Below are positions 43,562 to 53,969 of a DNA stretch of 64,000 nucleotides, one piece after another. The notes beneath the pieces are model-generated. The model ran no database searches, had not been told where the DNA came from, and saw nothing but the letters and a program-made list of their open reading frames with translations. A program made the position numbers and the translations under genes. This DNA is from Calorimonas adulescens (GTDB lineage Bacteria > Bacillota > Thermoanaerobacteria > Thermoanaerobacterales > UBA4877), in assembly GCF_008274215.1 (NCBI RefSeq), contig NZ_VTPS01000006.1, forward strand, positions 62,001 to 126,000, written 5' to 3'. Within the stretch, counting starts at the first letter, position 1. Every line of letters begins with the position of its first letter.

Positions 43562-45188
43562 CAAAAGCAGGATGGAGCGGCTTATGGAAAAAGCAAGAGA
43601 AAGCTTTTATGAAGAACTGGAAAAGAAACTTTTACGAATGATAGAGATCCTCAGCAAGGGGAAGGACATAGATGAGTCGGAATCAGAGGAGCTGAAAAGA
43701 TTTTTTCACTCTATTAAAGGCACTGCTGCAACGCTGGGTTTGAGCGAACTGGCAGAGATTGGCCTTAATGGCGAGGAGCTGTTAGAGGACCAGGATGTAG
43801 TGGATAACATTGAAGAGTTAACATTTTACATTTTCAAGATAAAAGAAAAACTCTCAGAGTACAATAAAATACCACGCAACCAGGCCTCACCCGGCTTTAA
43901 CGGTACATATACCAATATAGAGCACCGCGGCATGATACTTATAGTAGATGATGACCCAATCATACTGAGCCTTTTAGAGAGTGCTTTTGAAGATGAAGGC
44001 TATTCTGTAGGTATTCTGGATAACCCTCTGGAGATAGAGGACGCCATAGATAAAAATCCTCCGGACATAGTCCTTTTGGACGTAGTCATGCCGGAGATGG
44101 ACGGCTATGAAGCGCTTAAAATAATAAAGAGCAAGTACCAGGATATGCCTGTAGTATTTATAACCGGCCGTTCAGGCATAGAGGACCGAATCAAGGGGTT
44201 AAAGGCTGATGTGGACGACTACATCATAAAGCCATTTAATGTCGAGGAACTTGTATCAAGGATAGAGTTGATATTGAAACGCTACAACAGGCTTAAAGAA
44301 AAACTCATATATGACCAGCTTACCGGTGCACATACCAGGCAGTATTTAAATGAGAGGCTTGAAGAGGAATTTGCAAGGTACGAGAGGGGTGGCAGACCGT
44401 TTTCTGTTGCATTCTTAGATATTGACAGGTTTAAGGATTTCAACGATACCTATGGACACGCAGCCGGCGACTATGTGCTTAAGGGATTTGCGGAGTTTAT
44501 ATTAAACTCTATCCGCAAGAGCGACAGCCTCTATAGGTACGGAGGCGAGGAGTTTGTACTTCTAATGCCAGACACCTCTGAAATACAAGCAATGCTGGCT
44601 GTAGAAAGGATAAGAGAGGAACTTTCTAAAAAGACCTTCAACTTTGAGGGGCATGAGTTTAAGATTACGTTCAGTGCGGGTGTAAAAGAGGCGGAGAGGG
44701 AAGCGGATGACCCGCAGGGGATTATAAGGCAGGCTGACAGGGCTATGTACGCTGCTAAGGAGGCGGGGAGAAACAGGGTCGTAATATATTCTGAGATAGA
44801 GAAGGGAAAACCTAAAAAGAGAAAAAGGGTAATGATAGTTGATGATGAGAATGTCATAGCCATGCTTATAAAGTCAAGTATGAGGGACATAGGTGTGGAT
44901 GTAACGGTGGCAGGAGATGGAGATGCTGCTGTGAAAAAAGCTGTGGAAGAAAAACCCGACCTGATTATCCTGGACCTCATGCTTCCCAAAATGAGCGGTT
45001 TTGAGGTATTGGAGTCACTGAAGTCAAAACTTGAGACAAAAGACATAAAAGTAATTGTAGTGTCATCCAAGAAACAGGATGAGGATATAGCTAAAGTCTT
45101 TGAGCTTGGTGCCGATGACTATGTTAGAAAGCCATTTTCCATAGGTGAACTGAAGATGAGAGTCATAAAACATCTTAACGAAATATAA
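43551..45188 (+). CDS. Hpt-REC-GGDEF-REC hybrid diguanylate cyclase
   Basis: 545 residues. Hpt domain (about 1-105) with FFHSIKGTAATLG (H53), first receiver (about 125-240: LIVDDDPIIL, VLLDVVMPEMDG), GGDEF domain (about 255-415: FLDIDRFKDFND, RYGGEEFVLLMP active site) and second receiver (about 425-545: MIVDDENVIA, IILDLMLPKMSG). With the upstream kinase it forms a phosphorelay ending in c-di-GMP synthesis. An RxxD inhibitory-site motif upstream of GGEEF was not looked for in detail. Confidence 0.92.
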   Translation: MTSDKSRMERLMEKARESFYEELEKKLLRMIEILSKGKDIDESESEELKRFFHSIKGTAATLGLSELAEIGLNGEELLEDQDVVDNIEELTFYIFKIKEKLSEYNKIPRNQASPGFNGTYTNIEHRGMILIVDDDPIILSLLESAFEDEGYSVGILDNPLEIEDAIDKNPPDIVLLDVVMPEMDGYEALKIIKSKYQDMPVVFITGRSGIEDRIKGLKADVDDYIIKPFNVEELVSRIELILKRYNRLKEKLIYDQLTGAHTRQYLNERLEEEFARYERGGRPFSVAFLDIDRFKDFNDTYGHAAGDYVLKGFAEFILNSIRKSDSLYRYGGEEFVLLMPDTSEIQAMLAVERIREELSKKTFNFEGHEFKITFSAGVKEAEREADDPQGIIRQADRAMYAAKEAGRNRVVIYSEIEKGKPKKRKRVMIVDDENVIAMLIKSSMRDIGVDVTVAGDGDAAVKKAVEEKPDLIILDLMLPKMSGFEVLESLKSKLETKDIKVIVVSSKKQDEDIAKVFELGADDYVRKPFSIGELKMRVIKHLNEI

Positions 45189-45206
45189 ACAGGGCGGGGT
45201 ATATCT

Positions 45207-45515
45207 ATGATTGTTTTATACATTTATATAGTAATGCTTGCAATGTTTATTCTCGATGCGGTCCTGTTCATGTATATATTATCTCAAATGTTTTTGCCAC
45301 AAGACAAAAAACAATTGCCTCTTGAATACTATGAGACCGGGAAACTCACTTTTGGCATCTCTGACGTTAGAAGCCCGGAGTATAATTCCCTCTCAGAGGC
45401 AGTTAACCTACCTATGCAGGAATATAGCTGGGCAAAGTGGGATATGCCAGGATATCACGAGAGACTGAAAAAGTCCTACTTTATACTGAAAGATGCTTTT
45501 AATGAGATAAACTGA
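45207..45515 (+). CDS. Small membrane protein, unknown function
   Basis: 102 residues with one N-terminal hydrophobic helix (about 3-28, LYIYIVMLAMFILDAVLFMY) and a soluble C-terminal tail ending SYFILKDAFNEIN. It starts 18 bp after the GGDEF protein, so it may belong to that operon. No motif is recognised. AGGGCGGGG lies upstream of ATG 45207. Confidence 0.6.
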   Translation: MIVLYIYIVMLAMFILDAVLFMYILSQMFLPQDKKQLPLEYYETGKLTFGISDVRSPEYNSLSEAVNLPMQEYSWAKWDMPGYHERLKKSYFILKDAFNEIN

Positions 45516-45535
45516 CAACTTGTACTTAGAACAAA

Positions 45536-45563
45536 AAAGAGGAGGCTCAAATGCCGCCTCTTT
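45536..45563. terminator. Convergent terminator
   Basis: AAAGAGGAGGC-TCAAAT-GCCGCCTCTTT (one mismatch); leftwards it has a run of six T. It lies between the small membrane protein and the P-type ATPase gene and overlaps the ATPase stop. Confidence 0.7.
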
Positions 45564-47643
45564 GTAACGTCCGCAGGGAGTTTAACACAGCTATTATAGT
45601 CACACCCGTGTCGGCAAATACTGACTCCCACATGGTGGCTATCCCAAGAGCACCCATGATGAGGAACAGGCCCTTTACCGCCAGTGCAAAGACTATATTC
45701 TGCCATGCGATAGAATTTGTTCTCCTGGCTATTCCTATGGCTTTTACAAGATCATAAGGGTTATCATTCATGAGGACGATGTCTGCAGCCTCAACAGCCG
45801 CATCGCTACCCAGTGCCCCCATGGCCACACCTATATCGGCTCTGGCTATAACAGGGGCGTCATTTATTCCGTCACCCACGAACACGACTGAACCCTTTTT
45901 CTTTTGTCTCTGCAGTTCCTCCAGTTTTGCTACCTTATCCTGAGGTAACAGCTCTGCGTAATATTCATCTATACCAAGCTTTTCAGCGATAAACTCTGCG
46001 GCATATCTGTTATCCCCTGTAAGCATTACCGTCTTTCTCACTCCGAGAGACTTTAGCGACCTTATAGCCTTATAGGAGTCATCTTTTGGCTCGTCAGCTA
46101 TGGTAATATATCCCAAATATGTTCTATTTAAAGCCACATGGACTACCGTAGCATTTATATTGCAGTCGCCGTGTTCTATATTTTCCAGATGGAGCATCCT
46201 GTCGTTTCCAGCAAGGATAAGCCCTTTATCAGTCCTGGCCTTAATGCCTGTGCCAGACACCTCCTCATAATTTTTTATCATGGATTCATCGACTGGCTTA
46301 CCGTATGCCTCTGCTATCGAACGCGCTATAGGGTGTGATGAATTGACCTCGGCTATGGCAGCGAATTTTAAGACGTCCTCCTTGCTAAAGCCGTTCCTTG
46401 GCACCACCTCTGTTACCTTGAATGTGCCCTTTGTCAGGGTGCCCGTCTTGTCAAACACCACAGAGTCCACCCTGTTTAATGCCTGTAGATAGTTTCCTCC
46501 CTTTGCCAGTATCCCCTCATGGGAAGCTCTTCCTATTCCTCCAAAGAAGGCTAATGGTACGGAAAGCACCAGGGCACATGGACAGGATATTACCAGAAAT
46601 ACCAGTGCCCTGTTTATATACTCTGAAAAGGTAACTCCTGTTATGAATAAAGGTGGGATAAAGGCTATAGTTGCGGCCAGGCCTACCACCACAGGTGTAT
46701 AGTATCTGGCAAATCTGGTTATAAACCTCTCTGTGGGGGCCTTCTCCGATGAGGCATTCTCCACAAGCTCCAGTATCCTGGTCACTGTTGACTCACCAAA
46801 ACCCCTGGTGACCCGAAGTTCTACAAGGGCGTCCGTGTCTATAAAGCCGCTCAAAACCTCCTGGCCCGGTCCAATGCTCCTTGGCGCTGACTCGCCCGTC
46901 AGGGCGGATGTGTCGAAGCTGGCCTGGCCTGCCTGCACCACCCCGTCTAAAGGCACCCTCTCGCCAGGCCTTACCACAATAACATCTCCTACATTTACCT
47001 CTTTAGGATTTACAGTGAAAATCCCATCATCCCTTTTAAGGTTAGCATAGTCCGGCCTTATATTTATAAGGGACTTAATGGATCTCCTTGACCTATCCAC
47101 AGCCATGTCCTCTAAGAGTTCTCCAATTGTATAAAAAAGCATGACGGCTATGGCCTCTGCATACTTTCCTATGGCAAAAGCACCCAATGTGGCTACACTC
47201 ATAAGGAAGCTTTCATCAAAGAACTCCAGATGAATGGCATTCTTAAAGGCCCTCCAGAGTACCATGTGTCCGGTTATTATATAGGAACCAACAAAAAGCG
47301 AAACCTCAAGCCACAGAGGCAGAGAGAACACCATGGGCACTGCAAGCAGCACAGCCCCAATTACTACAGTTATTATCCTGCCCCTGATATTTTCCTCATC
47401 TTCTTCTTTATCATCGTCGGCATCTTTTTCAGAAATTACAGTGACCTCCGGTTCCAGGTCCTTTATTGTACCTTTTACAATAAGGTCTACATCTGTATTC
47501 CCGTCGGCTGTGACCATCATCTTGCCTGAAGCAAAGTTGACAGTGCATTCGGCTATTCCATCTTTGTTAGCCACAGCCCTCTCTAGTTTCTGCGCGCACT
47601 CCGCACAGTCTAAATTTTCAAGCCGGTATATCTTTTTTTCCAT
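45547..47643 (-). CDS. P1B-type heavy-metal ATPase (Zn/Cd/Pb type)
   Basis: 698 residues. N-terminal HMA domain with LDCAECAQKLE (CxxC), then eight predicted helices, SCPCALVLS in helix 6 (metal site), DKTGTLTKG (phosphorylated Asp), TGDN and GDGINDAP. The SCPCALVLS...and HMA type fit the CadA/ZntA (P1B-2) group that exports Zn2+, Cd2+ or Pb2+. ATG 47643 follows TTGAGG. A 12-2-12-like operator for an ArsR/SmtB repressor lies at the promoter, but no such repressor gene is adjacent. Two motif sites (46675, 46921) are inside. Confidence 0.92.
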   Translation of the reverse strand: MEKKIYRLENLDCAECAQKLERAVANKDGIAECTVNFASGKMMVTADGNTDVDLIVKGTIKDLEPEVTVISEKDADDDKEEDEENIRGRIITVVIGAVLLAVPMVFSLPLWLEVSLFVGSYIITGHMVLWRAFKNAIHLEFFDESFLMSVATLGAFAIGKYAEAIAVMLFYTIGELLEDMAVDRSRRSIKSLINIRPDYANLKRDDGIFTVNPKEVNVGDVIVVRPGERVPLDGVVQAGQASFDTSALTGESAPRSIGPGQEVLSGFIDTDALVELRVTRGFGESTVTRILELVENASSEKAPTERFITRFARYYTPVVVGLAATIAFIPPLFITGVTFSEYINRALVFLVISCPCALVLSVPLAFFGGIGRASHEGILAKGGNYLQALNRVDSVVFDKTGTLTKGTFKVTEVVPRNGFSKEDVLKFAAIAEVNSSHPIARSIAEAYGKPVDESMIKNYEEVSGTGIKARTDKGLILAGNDRMLHLENIEHGDCNINATVVHVALNRTYLGYITIADEPKDDSYKAIRSLKSLGVRKTVMLTGDNRYAAEFIAEKLGIDEYYAELLPQDKVAKLEELQRQKKKGSVVFVGDGINDAPVIARADIGVAMGALGSDAAVEAADIVLMNDNPYDLVKAIGIARRTNSIAWQNIVFALAVKGLFLIMGALGIATMWESVFADTGVTIIAVLNSLRTLQRGGI

Positions 47644-47666
47644 TGAGGGCCTCAACTCCTCTCACA

Positions 47667-47720
47667 ATATATGAACAACTGCTCATATATAATATTATCA
47701 CATTTATCATCCCATATCAA
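47667..47720 (-). promoter_or_regulatory. Metal-ATPase promoter and ArsR/SmtB-type operator
   Basis: On the minus strand TTGATA (47720-47715), 17 bp, TAATAT (47697-47692) form the promoter. Just downstream ATATATGAGCA-GT-TGTTCATATAT (47667-47690) is an imperfect inverted repeat with one mismatch, very like ArsR-family (CadC/CzrA) operators. It would block transcription start until metal binds. Confidence 0.7.
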
Positions 47721-47721
47721 T

Positions 47722-47749
47722 AAAAAGACCCGGTTTTCCGGGTCTTTTT
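47722..47749 (-). terminator. Terminator of the YHS gene
   Basis: AAAAAGACCCGG-TTTT-CCGGGTCTTTTT, perfect 12-bp stem with T tracts. It separates the YHS gene from the ATPase gene, which therefore uses its own promoter. Confidence 0.85.
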
Positions 47750-47756
47750 GAGAAAG

Positions 47757-47900
47757 TTATTTCACATATTTTTTAGGGTCGCTGTCAAACTCCATCTTGC
47801 AGTGCTTTGAGCAGAAATAGTATATTTTGCCATTATACTCCGATGTCGCAGCTGCTTTCTTCTCATCCACGTTCATACCGCATACCGGGTCTTTCGCCAA
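47757..47900 (-). CDS. YHS-domain protein
   Basis: About 47 residues: MAKDPVCGMNVDEKKAAATS and YYFCSKHCKMEFDSDPKKY, the full YHS/TRASH-type domain with the cysteines expected to bind metal. The start at TTG 47900 after GGGGGCG is preferred over longer frames. Such small proteins often accompany heavy-metal ATPases, as here, and may sense or carry the metal. Confidence 0.85.
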   Translation of the reverse strand: MAKDPVCGMNVDEKKAAATSEYNGKIYYFCSKHCKMEFDSDPKKYVK

Positions 47901-48190
47901 AATGAACGCCCCCTTTCTATACCCCTGCAGGGTATCTGAATATATTATAACACATACCTGCCGCATCTGCAAAGCATCTTTTTTATTTGCAGACCTTTGT
48001 GCATGTACAGCCAGATAGGCATCAATAAACGAATTATATATTATTCATGGATTTTTTAAGGTGAATGCAATCACAAAATGCGTATTTTATCATAAGACCC
48101 CACCTAATTTTCCGAATATAAGTTTGTATTAATTTAACATATTGTTCCTTATACTGTATCCTTATCATGTCGCGATAATTTAAGAGGGTG

Positions 48191-48206
48191 CACCCTTCAA
48201 AGGGTG
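48191..48206 (+). promoter_or_regulatory. Hairpin covering the RBS of the sigma-factor gene
   Basis: CACCCT-TCAA-AGGGTG forms a 6-bp stem whose right arm is the Shine-Dalgarno AGGGTGG. A further AGGGTG at 48185-48190 could compete for the left arm. The geometry suggests control of translation by temperature or an antisense ligand. Confidence 0.5.
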
Positions 48207-48213
48207 GATATTG

Positions 48214-48780
48214 GTGGAAACAATAGTATTAAGTGACCTTGTCAGGATGGCTAAGTCGGGGGATGAGGAGGCTGCAGCGGAAATCATAAGGCGTTTTGCC
48301 CCACTCAAGATAAAGCTCATAAAGAACTATTTTGGATATGGCACCGACTGGGACGACTACCTCGCCGAAGGGGACAGGATGATACTAGAGTCTATAAGGG
48401 ACTATAATTTGGAAAAGAATGTTCCCTTTGAATCTTATTTAAAGATAAGGTTAAGATATCTTTACCAGAACCTCAGGGCGAAAGAGAGAGAACTCGTATA
48501 TTTGGACCGGGAGATAGAAGACGGCATCTCACTGGTTGATATCCTGGAGTCTGATGACCCTCCCTTATATGAGGCTATAATTGGCCAGGCCGAGAGGGAT
48601 GAGGTGAGGGAAGCTTTAAATGACCTTACCGAAAGACAAAAAACCATTATAGAGCTTCACTACTATCAAGACAAGAGCATAAGACGCTGCGCAGAGATAA
48701 TGGGAATATCATACCAGTCTGCCGTGGAATTAAAGGGACGTGCTATTGACGCCATGAGAGAACGGCTAAAAAATTTTTAA
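48214..48780 (+). CDS. Sigma-70 family sigma factor, small type
   Basis: 188 residues with a region 2 part (about 8-90: EEAAAEIIRRFAPLKIKLIKNY, DYNLEKNVPFESYLKIRLRYLY) and a region 4 helix-turn-helix (about 125-185: LTERQKTIIELHYYQDKSIRRCAEIMGISYQSAVELKGRAI). It resembles the SigO/TcdR-like or ECF-related sigma factors of Clostridia. GTG 48214 lies six bases after the RBS; TTG 48211 is an alternative. It is monocistronic. Target promoters are unknown. Confidence 0.82.
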   Translation: METIVLSDLVRMAKSGDEEAAAEIIRRFAPLKIKLIKNYFGYGTDWDDYLAEGDRMILESIRDYNLEKNVPFESYLKIRLRYLYQNLRAKERELVYLDREIEDGISLVDILESDDPPLYEAIIGQAERDEVREALNDLTERQKTIIELHYYQDKSIRRCAEIMGISYQSAVELKGRAIDAMRERLKNF

Positions 48781-48786
48781 AGACTA

Positions 48787-48815
48787 TTGTAAAGGTGAAA
48801 TAAATATTGTAAAAT
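48787..48815 (+). promoter_or_regulatory. Promoter of the manganese riboswitch transcript
   Basis: TTGTAA-17-TAAAAT, just after the sigma-factor gene and 45 bp before the riboswitch. Confidence 0.6.
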
Positions 48816-48860
48816 ATATCAAAGAAAGGACTGCGGAAAGATTGCTTTTTTGTTAAAGGA

Positions 48861-48980
48861 AAAAGGGGAGTAGTTCAAAACGATACCTCAACATAATGGG
48901 CAGCATTGCCCTGGGGTATCGGCAGCGAGCTGTGAACGAGACCTTTATTCCGCTTATACGGGATAAGGGTCTTTTATTTT
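48861..48980 (+). ncRNA. yybP-ykoY manganese riboswitch
   Basis: The conserved opening AAAGGGGAGTAG, the internal GGGCAGCATTGCCC helix and the closing CGAGACCTTTATT are the yybP-ykoY signature. The 3' part forms a terminator: GACCTTTATTCCG (48940-48952) with CGGGATAAGGGTC (48959-48971) and TTTTATTTTT. Mn2+ binding should favour readthrough into the UPF0016 gene. Confidence 0.88.
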
Positions 48981-48987
48981 TGAAATA

Positions 48988-49196
48988 ATGATAATGATTC
49001 TGCTGCAGAACCTTTTGGCATGGTGTATAACATCTAAGGACATCCTTAAAGCAAGTCCACTCTCATCTGTGCAGATCATCATCAAAGCAGAAGAGTATCT
49101 TTTGGCCTTGTTGTATCAAGACAAGATATCAGGTGCCGTGATGTTATTGACATGTTTTGAGGTCTATTGTAATAAATCAAAGATGGAGGGAACAGC
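48988..49196 (+). other. Unusual 200-bp leader with a fragment shared with the downstream MITE
   Basis: Between the riboswitch and the UPF0016 gene lies GTATCAAGAC-N5-ATCAGGTGC-N3-GATGTT (49113-49145). The same pattern with identical spacing occurs inside the MITE-like element at 49578-49610. An open frame runs here without a proper RBS and is likely not coding. The segment is probably a decayed copy of the same mobile or gene-derived sequence. Confidence 0.45.
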
Positions 49197-49508
49197 ATGG
49201 ACTGGAAACTTTTTTTCTTAGCCTTTGGTATGCTCTTCATAGCAGAACTGGGAGATAAGACCCAGCTCACCGTCTTTACCCTGGTCACCCAATACAATAA
49301 ACCGCTGCCAATATTCTTAGGGGCTTCTCTGGGACTGGTGCTTGTTACATTAATAGGTGCCCTCTTTGGCAATTTAGTTGCAAAATACATACCCACTCAC
49401 TACCTTCAGCTCATAGCGGGCCTTCTGTTTGTGGGCATAGGAATATATGTCCTCTATTCTGCACTGCCGGAGGTAATGAAGTCTTTGCAGATATTTTTTA
49501 AAAGATAA
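49197..49508 (+). CDS. Half-size UPF0016 (GDT1/TMEM165-like) manganese transporter
   Basis: 103 residues with three predicted helices and one ELGDKTQ motif (about residues 17-23). Full UPF0016 proteins have two such repeats in about 200 residues; this is a single repeat and would need to dimerise. AGATGGAGGG precedes ATG 49197. The upstream manganese riboswitch strongly supports Mn2+ export as its role. Confidence 0.87.
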   Translation: MDWKLFFLAFGMLFIAELGDKTQLTVFTLVTQYNKPLPIFLGASLGLVLVTLIGALFGNLVAKYIPTHYLQLIAGLLFVGIGIYVLYSALPEVMKSLQIFFKR

Positions 49509-49510
49509 TT

Positions 49511-49650
49511 TTGATTTAGGTGTAAGAACCATGTTGAGAATGATATGTAACATCAGATGCAACCACGAATTATTAGAGTATCAAGACGAACGATCAGGTG
49601 CATAGATGTTGTTATCATTCGTGGAATACTGCTTTGTACACCTAAATCAA
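49511..49650. mobile_element. 140-bp MITE-like element
   Basis: TTGATTTAGGTGTA (49511-49524) and TACACCTAAATCAA (49637-49650) are perfect 14-bp terminal inverted repeats. Inside are further inverted repeats (CCACGAAT...ATTCGTGG at about 49563-49622; GAATGATA...TATCATTC) that could fold the whole element. No transposase is present. The outer sequence (TTGATTTAGGTGTAAGAACC) is copied imperfectly next to the right end, inside the RelE 3' end. Confidence 0.6.
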
Positions 49651-49658
49651 CTTTGATT

Positions 49659-49949
49659 TTAGTGTAAGAACCGTTTCAATTCCTCATAGAAATTTTCACG
49701 GGTGCCGGCCAGTATAACAACAACTGTTGAGCTGCTTTCTTCAATGATTGTATAAGCCAGCTCATAATTTGTCCTGTTATAATAAATATCATAACAAAAG
49801 ACACCTGAAAGATCGCCCGTTTTAGGTTCGCCAATATAAGGATCCTTGAGGATTTCATCAACGGCTTTTTGGAAAGCTGCTTTAAGCGGTTTTTCTTTTA
49901 ACTTTTTTAAATAACGAGCAGCAGGAGGCAGAATAATAAGCTTGTACAT
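49659..49949 (-). CDS. RelE/ParE-family toxin
   Basis: 96 residues with the RelE fold pattern MYKLIILPPAARYLKKLKEKPLKAAF, a YELAYTIIEE strand and C-terminal ILAGTRENFYEELKR. It would cleave mRNA or block gyrase. It is two bases downstream of the antitoxin gene, the common antitoxin-first order. GGAGG precedes ATG 49949. Its 3' end abuts the MITE-like element. Confidence 0.85.
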   Translation of the reverse strand: MYKLIILPPAARYLKKLKEKPLKAAFQKAVDEILKDPYIGEPKTGDLSGVFCYDIYYNRTNYELAYTIIEESSSTVVVILAGTRENFYEELKRFLH

Positions 49950-49951
49950 TA

Positions 49952-50290
49952 TTAGTCCTCCGTACCAAAAACATCTTCGTATGTGAAAAATTTAGCTTTA
50001 CCGGCCGCAGCAAGACGAGCTTCGTCAAGCAGGTTTTCAACAGCGGGGCGGACCTTGCGCCGCATTTCCTTAAACCTTTCGAGAAGCTCAGTCCCGGAAA
50101 AGCCTTGAGATATTAAATCAGCAAGGATTTGTTCATCAAACTCGCCTGTGTTCTCGCGCACAGGGCGGATAACAAGGGCATTATTTTGAAGATAGCACTC
50201 AACTTCCTTTTCAATGCCAAGGATGTTAAAAAATTCTATAGGAATGGTTATCTGGCGCTTTTGTGATACGGAAATACGTTTTTTCAACAT
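49952..50290 (-). CDS. AbrB/SpoVT-like antitoxin
   Basis: 112 residues. The N-terminal swapped-hairpin domain (about 1-45: RISVSQKRQITIPIEFFNILGI) resembles AbrB/MazE DNA-binding antitoxins. The C-terminal helical part (about 55-110) likely holds the toxin. ATG 50290 follows GGGGAGG; a longer frame upstream is AT-rich leader. With RelE it forms a type II toxin-antitoxin pair that represses its own promoter. Confidence 0.8.
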   Translation of the reverse strand: MLKKRISVSQKRQITIPIEFFNILGIEKEVECYLQNNALVIRPVRENTGEFDEQILADLISQGFSGTELLERFKEMRRKVRPAVENLLDEARLAAAGKAKFFTYEDVFGTED

Positions 50291-52421
<2,131 letters not shown>

Positions 52422-52506
52422 AAAATTTATGATATATTATGCAGCTTTTTATGCCATATCTGGAAAGTATTATACTGACGGCAAGATAAAAAATTTTTAG
52501 ATACAA

Positions 52507-52535
52507 GCAGGAATTTGTAAAATCATGTAGAATAA
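52507..52535 (+). promoter_or_regulatory. Sigma-H-like promoter before the wzz-like gene
   Basis: GCAGGAATT-11-GTAGAATAA matches both sigma-H boxes fully (RnAGGAwww / RnnGAATww). It lies 175 bp before the wzz-like start, ahead of a hairpin. The same sequence, with the same spacer length, is found before the S-layer gene. Confidence 0.6.
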
Positions 52536-52604
52536 AGTTATATAGACAGAGAAGTTATTCTCATAATGATTCTCATGTCTTAAAAAGCACCCTATCCTAA
52601 GATA

Positions 52605-52633
52605 TGCCTACGTTCTGTAGGCAATTTTTTTTG
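52605..52633 (+). terminator. Terminator or attenuator before the wzz-like gene
   Basis: TGCCTAC-GTTCT-GTAGGCA followed by ATTTTTTTT. It lies inside the transcript started at the sigma-H-like promoter, so it may act as an attenuator. Confidence 0.7.
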
Positions 52634-52709
52634 GCACTTTGAGAGGATAAAGTAGGTTTTTGTAGAATAGAAAATAAAGGGGCCAATAATAAACAAGGAG
52701 GACATGCAG

Positions 52710-53969
52710 ATGGAAGAAGAGATTTCATTGAAGGAATTGATACAAACACTGTGGAAGGGTAGATATTTAGTTATAGGTATCACCATTGCAGCCATGATCA
52801 TAAGCGGAGTCTTAAGTTTTTTTGTCATAAGCCCTACATATGAGGCCTCAGCCAGCCTTATGGCATCGCCCATAAACACCAATGTAAACCAGAATCAGCA
52901 GAATGCAAACAATATATCCGAACTCCTAGACGCACTGACCACTACCCCTCAAATGAATGTGGAATCATACAAGACAATGATAAAAAGCCCCGAGGTGATA
53001 AATTCAGTCATTAAGGAATTAAACCTGGACCCTAAGAGGTATACCCTGCAGTCACTGACGGACAGCATTACGCTGGAGACTGTGCAGAATACCAACCTGA
53101 TACTGATAAAGGTAAAGGATAAAAGTCCTCAAATGGCAGCAGATATAGCCAACTCTCTCAGCAAGAACTTTGTAAGTTTTGTAAACCAGAAGGTGAGTGA
53201 ACAGGCATCAAAGACAGCCCAGGTGTTAAAGCAGCAGGAAGATGTGGAGGCACAGCGGCTGGATGAGGCCATGACGAAGCTTAAGGAGTTTCTCTCCCAG
53301 CCAAGGTCTGTGGATGAACTCCAGAGCGAGGTGACTGCAAAGATAACGCAGCTTACTGACTATAAGGGCAGGCTTTCAGAGGCACAAATAGAGGAAAAAG
53401 GCCTTGTGGCATCCCTCCAAAGTGCAAGGGAGCAACTAAAAGATACGCCGCAGACCATTAAGACTAACCAGGCAATAGATGGTGGTGGGGACGGTTCATT
53501 GATAAACCTTAATGGGCTTACGATAAACGGAGAGGTGGCAAATCCAGCTTATTCCAATCTGTTAGACCAGATAAATCAATTGGAGGTACAGCTTTCCCAG
53601 GTAAGGGCGCAAAAGGCGGCCCTTCAGGAGAGCATCGACAGCGCCCAGAAGGAGCTGAACCAGTTGCAGCTCGAGCTGGCAGAAAAGCAGTATCAGTATG
53701 ATAAGATAAATAATGATGTTACCATGGCTAAAAACAGTTATGAGGCACTCCAGCAGAAGTACCAGGAGACAAACATAGCCTCCTCGTCGCAGATAGGAGA
53801 GGCCAGCATCATACAGGTGTCTTCAGCCATACCGCCTGAGGAGCCTGTATCACCAAGGAAGCTCTTAAACATAGCCATAGCGGCAGTGCTGGGCCTCATG
53901 GTAGGCGTGTTTGCAGTATTCTTCATAGCCTACTGGAACTCTGAGCCTGACGCTGAGGGAGTGAAATAA
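52710..53969 (+). CDS. Wzz/chain-length-determinant family protein
   Basis: 419 residues with an N-terminal helix (about 18-40, GRYLVIGITIAAMIISGVLSFFVI), a long extracytoplasmic coiled-coil region (about 165-375) and a C-terminal helix after PEEPVSPRKLLNIAIAA (about 380-412). This is the polysaccharide co-polymerase layout. No tyrosine kinase domain is fused. ATG 52710 lies eight bases after AAGGAGG. It is coupled to the ligase/polymerase gene that starts at its stop codon. Confidence 0.88.
   Translation: MEEEISLKELIQTLWKGRYLVIGITIAAMIISGVLSFFVISPTYEASASLMASPINTNVNQNQQNANNISELLDALTTTPQMNVESYKTMIKSPEVINSVIKELNLDPKRYTLQSLTDSITLETVQNTNLILIKVKDKSPQMAADIANSLSKNFVSFVNQKVSEQASKTAQVLKQQEDVEAQRLDEAMTKLKEFLSQPRSVDELQSEVTAKITQLTDYKGRLSEAQIEEKGLVASLQSAREQLKDTPQTIKTNQAIDGGGDGSLINLNGLTINGEVANPAYSNLLDQINQLEVQLSQVRAQKAALQESIDSAQKELNQLQLELAEKQYQYDKINNDVTMAKNSYEALQQKYQETNIASSSQIGEASIIQVSSAIPPEEPVSPRKLLNIAIAAVLGLMVGVFAVFFIAYWNSEPDAEGVK

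Noticed and set aside
48988-49221. 77-codon open frame between the manganese riboswitch and the UPF0016 gene
   Set aside because: It has no RBS, overlaps the start of the UPF0016 gene and seems to be decayed sequence shared with the MITE-like element.
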